A stretch of DNA of 40,460 nucleotides, from positions 1 to 40,460 of the forward strand of contig URCI01000023.1 in the NCBI GenBank assembly GCA_900546345.1. Reading direction: 5' to 3'. Every line of letters begins with the position of its first letter. Position 1 is the stretch's first letter. This document shows positions 7,699 to 14,419 of this stretch, piece after piece. Origin of the DNA: an uncultured Prevotella sp. Lineage in GTDB: Bacteria; Bacteroidota; Bacteroidia; Bacteroidales; Bacteroidaceae. Both the position numbers and the translations under genes were made by a program. The notes beneath the pieces are model-generated. The model saw only the letters and a program-made list of their open reading frames with translations. It ran no database searches and was not told the origin of the DNA.

Positions 7699-7759
7699 AC
7701 TCCCCTCTCCCTCGGAGAGGGGTTGGGGGTGAGGCTGTAGAGGGGCAAGGGGGTGAGGC
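7699..7759. repeat. palindromic intergenic repeats, inverted copies C and D
   Basis: Copy C (7699-7735) has the core CCCCTCTCC (7702-7710), CTC, GGAGAGGGG (7714-7722) followed by TTGGGGGTGAGGC, so it is inverted relative to A and B. A shortened copy D (7741-7759) keeps only the GGGGGTGAGGC end and reaches within 7 nt of the glmM stop. A/B and C/D thus form a large inverted arrangement around the 7551-7602 terminator. The remaining sequence, 7603-7698, holds nothing I recognise. Confidence 0.8.
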
Positions 7760-7765
7760 TTTTCT

Positions 7766-9151
7766 TTATTTCTTTACGAACGCCATCAGTTCCTTGCCGA
7801 GCGCATCGGCCTCTTCGGCCGTATGTGCCTCGCTGTAGACACGGATGATCGGCTCGGTGTTGCTCTTACGCAGATGCACCCACTTGTCGGGGAAGTCGAG
7901 TTTCACACCGTCGATATCGGTCACCTGTACGTCAGGCTGTGAGGCGAAGTGCGCCTTCACCTTATTTAATATAGCGTCGATGTCAGTATCCGGAGTCAAG
8001 TCCACGCGGTTTTTGGCCATGAAATAGTTGGGGAAGGTAGCGCGAAGCTGGCTGGCCTTCATGCCTTTCTGTGCCATGCTGCTGAGGAACAGGCCAATGC
8101 CGACCAAGGCATCACGGCCATAATGGCTCTCGGGATAGATGACGCCACCATTGCCCTCACCGCCGATGACGGCACCAACTTCCTTCATCTTGGTGGTGAC
8201 ATTCACTTCGCCGACGGCCGCAGCATAGTATTTACAGCCATGGCGCTCCGTGACGTCACGCAGCGCACGTGTAGAACTGAGGTTGCTCACCGTGGTGCCT
8301 TTGACATGATCAAGGATATAGTCAGCGACCGTCACCAACGTGTATTCCTCGCCATACATCTTGCCGTCCTCCTGAATAAATGCCAGGCGGTCGACATCCG
8401 GATCCACGACGATGCCAAGATCATAGCCGCCACCGGCTACCTCACCCATGATGCCACCGAGATTGCGCTCCAGCGGCTCCGGGTTATGGGCGAAATCACC
8501 ATTAGCCTCGCCGTTGAGGAACTTATATTCCACGCCGAGTGCATCGAGCAGATGCGGCAGGATGATGCCACCCACAGAGTTGATCGAGTCGACACACACC
8601 TTGAAGTGTGCTTTCTTGATGGCGTCGACATCGACGAGATCGAGTGCCAGCACGCTGTCGATATGGCGCTGGTTGAAACTGTCGTCATGGGTATAGTGTC
8701 CAAGATGGTCCACATCGGCGTATTCAAAATCCTCTTTCTCGGCAATGTCCAGCACGGCATTGCCATCTGATTTGGTCAGGAACTCACCCTCGTTGTTGAG
8801 CAACTTCAGTGCGTTCCAATGACGGGGATTGTGGCTTGCCGTGATGATGATACCACCATCAGCGCCGCTCATTCTGACGGCAAGCTCCGTCGTCGGGGTG
8901 GTTGCCAATCCGATGTCGAGCACATCATAGCCCATGCCCATCAGTGTGCCGCAGACGACGCTGCGCACCATCGGACCGGAGATGCGGGCATCACGCCCTA
9001 CTACAATCTTGTTGGCGGAAGACTTTGCGCTACGACGAATGAAAGTAGCGTAAGCTGAAGTAAACTTCACGATGTCCAGGGGATTCAATGTGTCTCCTGT
9101 GCGGCCGCCAATCGTACCGCGAATGCCGGAAATAGATTTAATCAGAGTCAT
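7766..9151 (-). CDS. glmM: phosphoglucosamine mutase
   Basis: Interconverts glucosamine-6-phosphate and glucosamine-1-phosphate for peptidoglycan and lipopolysaccharide precursors, in the cytoplasm. 461 residues, the usual length. The phosphoserine loop TASHNP (104-109, Ser106), the metal site DPDVDR (250-255), the sugar-binding loop GEGNGG (331-336) and the phosphate-binding RKSNTEP (428-434) are all present. This family also includes phosphomannomutases; the GlmM assignment is the usual one for this Bacteroidales protein and for a neighbour such as DUF4827. It starts 34 nt downstream of the DUF4827-like gene and is likely in the same transcript. Transcription would end at 7551-7602. Confidence 0.9.
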   Translation of the reverse strand: MTLIKSISGIRGTIGGRTGDTLNPLDIVKFTSAYATFIRRSAKSSANKIVVGRDARISGPMVRSVVCGTLMGMGYDVLDIGLATTPTTELAVRMSGADGGIIITASHNPRHWNALKLLNNEGEFLTKSDGNAVLDIAEKEDFEYADVDHLGHYTHDDSFNQRHIDSVLALDLVDVDAIKKAHFKVCVDSINSVGGIILPHLLDALGVEYKFLNGEANGDFAHNPEPLERNLGGIMGEVAGGGYDLGIVVDPDVDRLAFIQEDGKMYGEEYTLVTVADYILDHVKGTTVSNLSSTRALRDVTERHGCKYYAAAVGEVNVTTKMKEVGAVIGGEGNGGVIYPESHYGRDALVGIGLFLSSMAQKGMKASQLRATFPNYFMAKNRVDLTPDTDIDAILNKVKAHFASQPDVQVTDIDGVKLDFPDKWVHLRKSNTEPIIRVYSEAHTAEEADALGKELMAFVKK

Positions 9152-9185
9152 ATATTGATATTCATCTACAATATTCTACTGTCTG

Positions 9186-9827
9186 TTAGCGTCCACGCTC
9201 ATAAGTGATATCATAAAGACATGGATAGACGTTGGCCACGGCATAGGTCTGTCCCATGTCGTGGGGCACGATGATTCTCACCTTGGCAATATCGTCGTCA
9301 GCAGTCCAGCGACGCCCCAGATTGATGAAGGTCAGTGGCACCAGCCAGCCTTGTGGCACACTGGTGGAACTGCTGCCGTAGACTTTATACATCAGGCTGC
9401 TCGTGTCGAAAGCACCCTGGAAAGTACCGGAATAGTTGGTCACACTCATCTTGTCGGGCATCTGTGACACACTGGGCATCAAGACATTGCTCAGCTGAAT
9501 GCTGTCTCCAAGCAAGTTACGCTCGGTGAAGCGGCAGAGGATGGTAGCCGACTCGCCATAAGCCAACGGCTTGCCCGATCCACGACGGACGATCTGCATG
9601 TAAACGCCGGATGTCTCGAAGAGCACCCATTCGTTTTTAGAAACATCGGTGGTCGTATCTTTCAAGAACTCATCTTCTGAGATCACAGTCACTGCCGAAT
9701 CCGCAATATACTTGTTGATCGCTGCTTGCTCGCGCTTCTTCTGGTCTGCGTAGGTCTCCTCATTATTGCAGGAAGCCATCATCATGAAGCCTATGAGCAT
9801 CAGGCACAAAAAGCCCAGTTTCCTCAT
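9186..9827 (-). CDS. DUF4827-like lipoprotein
   Basis: 213 residues with a lipoprotein signal peptide whose lipobox is MASC (Cys20), followed by NNEE. Acidic residues soon after the cysteine resemble the Bacteroidetes surface-export signal. I place it in the DUF4827 family from its overall pattern and its usual place beside glmM. The C-terminal half (IIVPHDMGQTYA, then a YDITYERG end) resembles the FKBP peptidyl-prolyl isomerase fold, which would be a plausible but unproven function. A TAnnTTTG element lies 30 nt upstream, and glmM follows 34 nt after its stop. Confidence 0.75.
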   Translation of the reverse strand: MRKLGFLCLMLIGFMMMASCNNEETYADQKKREQAAINKYIADSAVTVISEDEFLKDTTTDVSKNEWVLFETSGVYMQIVRRGSGKPLAYGESATILCRFTERNLLGDSIQLSNVLMPSVSQMPDKMSVTNYSGTFQGAFDTSSLMYKVYGSSSTSVPQGWLVPLTFINLGRRWTADDDIAKVRIIVPHDMGQTYAVANVYPCLYDITYERGR

Positions 9828-9856
9828 TGTCTATCGTTTATTGTTGATTAATATTG

Positions 9857-9864
9857 CAAAGGTA
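9857..9864 (-). promoter_or_regulatory. -7 element upstream of the DUF4827-like gene
   Basis: The minus strand reads TACCTTTG, matching TAnnTTTG, about 30 nt before the start codon at 9827. The expected -33 element is weak (TTTCG about 22 nt further upstream). Confidence 0.5.
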
Positions 9865-9916
9865 GCAAAAAATGGTTGGAATGGGACGAAACGCAGGAAT
9901 AAAAAACATTAAATGC

Positions 9917-10975
9917 CTACCGCGCACCCATCAACTGCTCACGATAATACTGGAAGGCCTCGCGTGTGATCTTCTCTGCCTCAGCCATGCTACAGTCGAG
10001 GTGACCACCACTGGCATTGAAATGTCCGCCACCGTTGAAGAAGCGGCGCGCCATGTCTTCCACTGAGAAATCATCGACTGAGCGCAAGCTCACCCATATC
10101 TTGTTGTCGATGCGGTCGTCCTCACGCAGTGAGATGCTGACCTTCATGCCTTTGATGCGCAGAGGTTCGTTGACGAGCCCCTCGGCATCGCCGCGCTTGT
10201 AGTGATAGTCGAGCATGTTCTCGCGCGTCAGTGTATAGTAGGAGGCATGGAGATTCTCAAAGACATTGAGCTTTTGCGACATCAGATAGCCACGCAGACG
10301 AATGGCCCACGAACTGTAGTTGTTGAACACATTGCGGTAGATCTTATCCTTGTCGATGCCCTTGGTGAGCAGCTGACAGATGATATAGAAGATCTCGGGA
10401 CGGGAGGAGGCAAAGGTGAAACCGCCCGTATCGGTCATCATGCCGCAATAGTCACAGGTGGCGAAGGTCTTGCTGAGCTTGTTAAAAACGCCTAACTGCC
10501 AAGCAACACGGAAGACGACCTCCGAGGCAGAGCAGAACGCTTCCGAGCTGACCTTGACGTTGGCTTGCATCTGCGGACCGAGGTGATGGTCGAAAAGCAC
10601 GCGCGGTGCCTGACAGTCAGCAAGCAACTCGGCCATAGTGTCCACGCGGTTGTTGTCGTTGAAGTCGATACAGAAGAGCAGGTCGGCTTCGCTGAGCACA
10701 TGAGCGACCTCTTCGGGATGCTTGTCATAACGGATAATGGCATGAGTGCCCGGCAACCACTGCAGGAAATCGGGATAGGCATTGGGCATGATCACCGTTG
10801 CCTCTTTGCCAAAAGCTTCGCGCAGACAGGTAGCCCAGGCCAGACAAGAACCCATGGCATCACCATCGGGACGGGAATGGCCGGTTATAACGATATGATT
10901 GGATGCTTGGATGGTCTCTTTCAACCAAAGCAAATCACTCTCGGAAAGTACGTTGAGATTTATTTCTGAATTCAT
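9917..10975 (-). CDS. nrnA: DHH-family phosphoesterase, NrnA type (oligoribonuclease / pAp phosphatase)
   Basis: 352 residues of the DHH/DHHA1 family, a cytoplasmic metal-dependent phosphoesterase. NrnA enzymes degrade nano-RNA and 3'-phosphoadenosine-5'-phosphate. Metal-binding motifs in order: HSRPDGD (33-39), the aspartate in FCIDFN (Asp104), DHH (129-131) and TDTGG (181-185). The DHHA1 substrate-binding motif is GGGHFNASGG (315-324). No later Met could be the start, because the first motif already lies at residue 33. A TAnnTTTG element ends only 5 nt before the ATG. The gene follows the terminator of the ribH transcript, so it is a separate unit, possibly continuing into the DUF4827-like gene and glmM. 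Confidence 0.88.
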   Translation of the reverse strand: MNSEINLNVLSESDLLWLKETIQASNHIVITGHSRPDGDAMGSCLAWATCLREAFGKEATVIMPNAYPDFLQWLPGTHAIIRYDKHPEEVAHVLSEADLLFCIDFNDNNRVDTMAELLADCQAPRVLFDHHLGPQMQANVKVSSEAFCSASEVVFRVAWQLGVFNKLSKTFATCDYCGMMTDTGGFTFASSRPEIFYIICQLLTKGIDKDKIYRNVFNNYSSWAIRLRGYLMSQKLNVFENLHASYYTLTRENMLDYHYKRGDAEGLVNEPLRIKGMKVSISLREDDRIDNKIWVSLRSVDDFSVEDMARRFFNGGGHFNASGGHLDCSMAEAEKITREAFQYYREQLMGAR

Positions 10976-10980
10976 AAATG

Positions 10981-10988
10981 CAAAGATA
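10981..10988 (-). promoter_or_regulatory. -7 element immediately before nrnA (possible leaderless start)
   Basis: The minus strand reads TATCTTTG, with its last base 5 nt from the A of the nrnA start codon. Transcription would begin at or within a few bases of the ATG. No clear TTTG is found at the normal -33 distance, which weakens the call. Confidence 0.5.
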
Positions 10989-11021
10989 GCATATTAATAA
11001 GAATTAGTCAGATAATCAAGC

Positions 11022-11054
11022 AAAAAAAATCAGGATAGGAATCTCCTACCCTGA
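11022..11054 (-). terminator. terminator of the TPR-ribH-small protein transcript
   Basis: On the minus strand an 11-bp stem (11054-11044 with 11040-11030, one G-T pair) with a 3-nt loop is followed by eight T (complement of 11022-11029). It begins 27 nt after the stop codon of the 126-residue protein. Confidence 0.85.
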
Positions 11055-11080
11055 CAATGATAAGAAGAAAGTCAAATGTG

Positions 11081-11461
11081 TCATTCTTGATGGAGCTCCT
11101 CAAAGGCTTTGTCAAAAGCCTTGGGGTGACGTGCCGTAAAGCAGATGTTCACCAAACAATTGGCGACCATCTCATCATCGGTCAAGTCCACGCCTTTCTC
11201 TCTGATCAGGTTCTTGCCCAGACACACCTCCCAAGTGGTGTTGAAGTCACGGTCCTCCGCTCCCATGTATTTCAGATCGCCCGGTCCGTCGATGATCTTG
11301 AAGCGGATAGGCTTCTTGGAAGGTACCGGCCGCATGTTGAGCAACAGGTCGTATGCCTGGCGAAGCTGTTCACGGTAGCCCGATGTGCCTGGATACATAT
11401 TATTAATCGTGGCCATAATCTCGTCGAAACGATAGGCCTGCAAGAGATCGTAGAGTATCAT
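11081..11461 (-). CDS. uncharacterised 126-residue protein downstream of ribH
   Basis: I do not recognise a family. The frame is open back to 11575, but that part overlaps ribH. The ATG at 11461 gives a clean start (MILYDLLQAYRF) 37 nt after the ribH stop. The protein is soluble in appearance: no signal peptide or membrane segment, an alpha-helical N-terminal half, then a charged middle (KPIRFKIIDG, GAEDRDFNTTWEV) and an acidic, helical C-terminus. It ends just before the terminator at 11022-11054, so it is probably the last gene of the transcript that begins with the TPR gene. The coding character (third-position GC preference similar to its neighbours) supports a real gene. Confidence 0.75.
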   Translation of the reverse strand: MILYDLLQAYRFDEIMATINNMYPGTSGYREQLRQAYDLLLNMRPVPSKKPIRFKIIDGPGDLKYMGAEDRDFNTTWEVCLGKNLIREKGVDLTDDEMVANCLVNICFTARHPKAFDKAFEELHQE

Positions 11462-11498
11462 ATCGCCTACTGATAAAAATGTGTGAAACGACAGTTGG

Positions 11499-11975
11499 TT
11501 AGAACTTAGCCATCTTGATGGCATCCACGGCGCACTCATCGCCCTTGTTGCCAAGCTTGCCACCACTGCGGTCAACTGCCTGCTGGTGGTCGTTGGTGGT
11601 CAGAAGTCCGTAGATGACAGGGATGTTCTGCGTGGCATTGAGACGCGAGATACCAAAGGTGACACCCTCACAGATGTAGTCGAAGTGAGGCGTATCACCA
11701 CGGATGACGCTACCCAAAATGATGATGGCATCGAAGCCATCGTTCTTGCACAGCTGCTGTGCGCCATAGATCAGCTCAAAACTGCCCGGAACGGTCTTCA
11801 CGTGGATATTTTCCGGCAGCGCGCCGTGCTTTTCCAGTGTAGACACACAACCGTCGAGCAGAGCGCTCGTGATGTCTTTATTCCATTCAGCGACGACAAT
11901 GCCAAAACACATATTACTTGCGTCGGGCACGGTCGTGGTATCGTAATCAGATAAGTGATGTAGTGCTGTTGCCAT
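11499..11975 (-). CDS. ribH: 6,7-dimethyl-8-ribityllumazine synthase
   Basis: Makes the lumazine precursor of riboflavin from the pyrimidine intermediate and 3,4-dihydroxybutanone phosphate; it normally assembles into pentamers or capsids in the cytoplasm. 158 residues, usual length. Motifs: EWN (30-32, aromatic stacking residue), VPGSFE (62-67), and GSVIRGDTPHFDYI (88-101) with the phosphate-binding region and catalytic His97. The C-terminal GGKLGNKGDECA segment is also typical. No other riboflavin gene is nearby and no FMN riboswitch was seen. It lies 44 nt downstream of the TPR gene in the same orientation. Confidence 0.96.
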   Translation of the reverse strand: MATALHHLSDYDTTTVPDASNMCFGIVVAEWNKDITSALLDGCVSTLEKHGALPENIHVKTVPGSFELIYGAQQLCKNDGFDAIIILGSVIRGDTPHFDYICEGVTFGISRLNATQNIPVIYGLLTTNDHQQAVDRSGGKLGNKGDECAVDAIKMAKF

Positions 11976-12019
11976 AACTCTTTAGTGTTTCCTCCAATAC
12001 CTCCTTGACAGGAGAGCCA

Positions 12020-12712
12020 TTAGTTGCTGGCTCTCTCGATATATTTGTCGATCTCGTTGCTCTGAACCAACTGAGAATTGACATATTTCTGCTTGATCTC
12101 CTGATAGACCTTCAGTGCGTCAGCCTTCTTGCCCTGGGACTCCAGCAGTTCGCCGGCCTGCAGACGGAAGATAGGAGACAGGCTGTTGTTGGTGCCATCC
12201 TCGGCTTTGCTGTCAGCCTTGTCGGCAGCCTCCTGGAGTTTGCTGACGGCCTTGTCGATCTGTCCCACATGAGCATAAGCATTGCCCAAAGCCTCGATAG
12301 CGGCAGGGCTCACCATGGCGTCGCCCTTAGGAGAATAGTCTTCGAGATATTTCACGGCATCGCTCCACTTGCCGAGATAGGCATAGCTCAGTCCTGCATA
12401 GAGCTTGGCAAGATTGCCGGCATCGGTGCTGCTATAATCATCGGCAATCTTCACAAAGCCAGAATAGCCTGCGCCATCACCATTGAGGGCTTTGTCGAAC
12501 TGCTCTGCATTGAAATATTCTTGTCCGCGAGCCAATGCTGTACTGGCCTTCTCCTCACGTGGGCCGCCGATGAAAGTACGATAGCAGAAATAACCTGCAA
12601 TGATGACGACCAATGCGATGATTACACCCAGTAAAATCTTCTTGTTCTTGTCAAAAAACTCTTGTGACTTAAAGGCAGCATCAAATGTTGCCTGACCGTT
12701 GTTGTTTGCCAT
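12020..12712 (-). CDS. membrane-anchored TPR protein
   Basis: 230 residues. A charged N-terminus (1-25) is followed by one membrane segment (about 26-44, ILLGVIIALVVIIAGYF). A long helical domain with tetratricopeptide-like repeats follows, for example around GLSYAYLGKWSDAVKYLEDY and ALGNAYAHVGQIDKA. The arrangement resembles YfgM-type proteins, in which the TPR domain faces the periplasm and contacts other membrane proteins; this is inference. It is the first gene of the ribH transcript and is divergent from recF. Confidence 0.8.
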   Translation of the reverse strand: MANNNGQATFDAAFKSQEFFDKNKKILLGVIIALVVIIAGYFCYRTFIGGPREEKASTALARGQEYFNAEQFDKALNGDGAGYSGFVKIADDYSSTDAGNLAKLYAGLSYAYLGKWSDAVKYLEDYSPKGDAMVSPAAIEALGNAYAHVGQIDKAVSKLQEAADKADSKAEDGTNNSLSPIFRLQAGELLESQGKKADALKVYQEIKQKYVNSQLVQSNEIDKYIERASN

Positions 12713-12798
12713 TTATTTGAAATGATTTTGTTATTTCGTTAATGATTGATGATACAAGTCAGCCGCGTATCGAACCGACACGAGCCAATATATCGGCG

Positions 12799-12806
12799 CA
12801 AAATTA
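12799..12806 (-). promoter_or_regulatory. -7 element for the TPR-ribH transcript
   Basis: The minus strand reads TAATTTTG, a TAnnTTTG match, about 87 nt upstream of the TPR start codon. A T-rich TTTTAG lies about 19 nt further upstream in place of TTTG. The divergent recF promoter lies at 12846-12878. Confidence 0.45.
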
Positions 12807-12845
12807 ACAAATTTCCGCCACATACTAAAATTTATCCGACTCTTT

Positions 12846-12878
12846 TTTCGCTTTTCAGCCTCAAAACACTTAACTTTG
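12846..12878 (+). promoter_or_regulatory. Promoter of recF
   Basis: TTTCG at 12846-12850 (imperfect -33) and TAACTTTG at 12871-12878, with 20 nt between them. The start would be near 12884, about 27 nt before the recF ATG. Confidence 0.6.
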
Positions 12879-12910
12879 CAGTAATTAGGCATTGCAATCG
12901 GTATACGACC

Positions 12911-14011
12911 ATGAGATTAAAGAAGATATCTATTATCAATTACAAAAATATAAAGAGTGCGGCTCTGGAGCTCTCGCCCAAGATCAACTGCTTCATTGGC
13001 AACAACGGTGAGGGAAAGACCAATATCCTCGACGCGGTGTACTTCCTCTCTTTCTGCCACAGCAACTTCACCAACATCGACTCGCAGGTCATCAACCACG
13101 ACGCGGAGTTCTTTGTCATTGAAGGCGATTACGAAGGCGACGAGGGACAGCAGGAGAACATCTATGCAGCCATGAAACGTGGCCGACATAAGCAATTCAA
13201 GCGCAATCACAAGGACTATAAGAAACTTTCGACACACATCGGACTCATACCGCTCATCTTTGTCACGCCATCAGACAACAGTCTGGTCAGCGGCACCGGT
13301 GAGGAGAGGCGACGGCTCATGGATGTGGTCATCGCACAATATGACCATACCTATATGGACGCGCTGACGCGCTACAACAAAGCATTGCAGCAGCGCAATG
13401 CCTTGCTGAAAATGGAGACTGAGCCCGACGTTTCCCTGATGGATCTGTGGGAAGAGGAGATGGCGGCCGCCGGAGAAGAGGTCTTTCACAAACGCAGTGA
13501 CTTTGTGGAAGAGATGACACCGGTGTTTCAGCAGATCTACGACACGCTCTCGGATCACCACGAAAGTGTCAGCCTGCGCTATGTCTCGCACGGCCAGCGC
13601 GGTCCCTTGCTCGATGTGATCCGCCGCGACCGTCTGCGAGACCGGGCCGTGGGCTATTCGCTGCACGGCATTCACCGCGATGATCTGGAGATGCTGCTCG
13701 AGGGCTACCCCATGCGGCGTGAGGCCAGCCAAGGACAGACCAAGACGTATGTGCTGGCTCTGAAACTGGCCCAGTTCTCCTTTCTGAAAAGAACGGCCTC
13801 GGGCACTACGCCGCTGTTGCTGCTTGACGACATCTTTGACAAGCTCGACGCCCGACGCGTGGAGCAGATCATCAAGTTGGTGGTTCAACCCGACTATGGA
13901 CAGATCTTCATCACCGATACCAACCGTGATCATCTCGACCATATCCTGCAACATGTTGGGGAGGATTACAAACTCTTCCATGTGGAGGACGGAAACGCTA
14001 CTGAATGTTGA
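12911..14011 (+). CDS. recF: DNA replication and repair protein RecF
   Basis: An ABC-type ATPase that loads RecA at single-strand gaps with RecO and RecR. The frame is open back to 12746, but the ATG at 12911 gives a normal RecF beginning MRLKKISIINYKN, 366 residues, and lies just behind the promoter. Walker A is GNNGEGKT (30-37), the ABC signature region is EASQGQTK (271-278) and Walker B is LLLLDDIFD (302-310). The final codons and the stop lie in a 7-bp tandem repeat (14005-14069), so the last two or three residues are probably repeat-derived. The DUF721 gene follows 67 nt later. Confidence 0.94.
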   Translation: MRLKKISIINYKNIKSAALELSPKINCFIGNNGEGKTNILDAVYFLSFCHSNFTNIDSQVINHDAEFFVIEGDYEGDEGQQENIYAAMKRGRHKQFKRNHKDYKKLSTHIGLIPLIFVTPSDNSLVSGTGEERRRLMDVVIAQYDHTYMDALTRYNKALQQRNALLKMETEPDVSLMDLWEEEMAAAGEEVFHKRSDFVEEMTPVFQQIYDTLSDHHESVSLRYVSHGQRGPLLDVIRRDRLRDRAVGYSLHGIHRDDLEMLLEGYPMRREASQGQTKTYVLALKLAQFSFLKRTASGTTPLLLLDDIFDKLDARRVEQIIKLVVQPDYGQIFITDTNRDHLDHILQHVGEDYKLFHVEDGNATEC

Positions 14012-14069
14012 ATGTTGAGTGATGAGTGATGAGTTTCATTAATGATGAATGTTGAATGATGAATGATGA
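14005..14069. repeat. 7-bp tandem repeat at the end of recF
   Basis: Heptamers of the form RTGNTGA: two ATGTTGA (14005-14018), two GTGATGA (14019-14032), a 9-bp interruption, then ATGATGA, ATGTTGA, ATGATGA, ATGATGA (14042-14069). Because 7 is not a multiple of 3, the array puts TGA stops into all three plus-strand frames; the recF stop (14009-14011) is one of them. Confidence 0.85.
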
Positions 14070-14078
14070 GTTATTGTT

Positions 14079-14369
14079 ATGTTTAAACGCGAAGTAAAAC
14101 CGATAGGAGACCTGCTTCAGGAGATGCTCCGAAAGGAGGGACTGGAGACGCCACTGCTGCAGCGGCGCATCGTGGACGCATGGGACCAAGTCACCGGACA
14201 CATGATCTCTGGCTACACCCGCGAGAAGTTTATCCGCAATCAAGTACTACACGTGAAGATCGACAACCCTGCGCTCAGACAGGACCTGAGCATGATGCAC
14301 ACACAACTCACCCGACGGCTCAACGAGACTGTCGGCTCTTCGGTTATCACGGACGTGAGGGTATACTGA
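14079..14369 (+). CDS. DUF721 (DciA-like) protein
   Basis: 96 residues. The pattern of a helical N-terminus (GDLLQEMLRKEGLE), a W-D-Q-V-T-G segment (35-40) and a beta-rich middle (REKFIRNQVLHVKIDNPALRQDL) fits DUF721. DciA, in the same family, helps load the replicative helicase at the origin. It follows recF with only the heptamer repeat between them, an order common in Bacteroidetes, so it is probably co-transcribed with recF. Whether it does the DciA job here is inference. Confidence 0.82.
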   Translation: MFKREVKPIGDLLQEMLRKEGLETPLLQRRIVDAWDQVTGHMISGYTREKFIRNQVLHVKIDNPALRQDLSMMHTQLTRRLNETVGSSVITDVRVY

Positions 14370-14419
14370 CTCTGAAAAAGTAAGAGAAAGGCAGGAACAG
14401 ATCTGACCAATATGAAATC

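Noticed and set aside
11462..11575. N-terminal extension of the 126-residue protein
   Set aside because: It overlaps ribH and has no family-like sequence; the ATG at 11461 follows the ribH stop cleanly.
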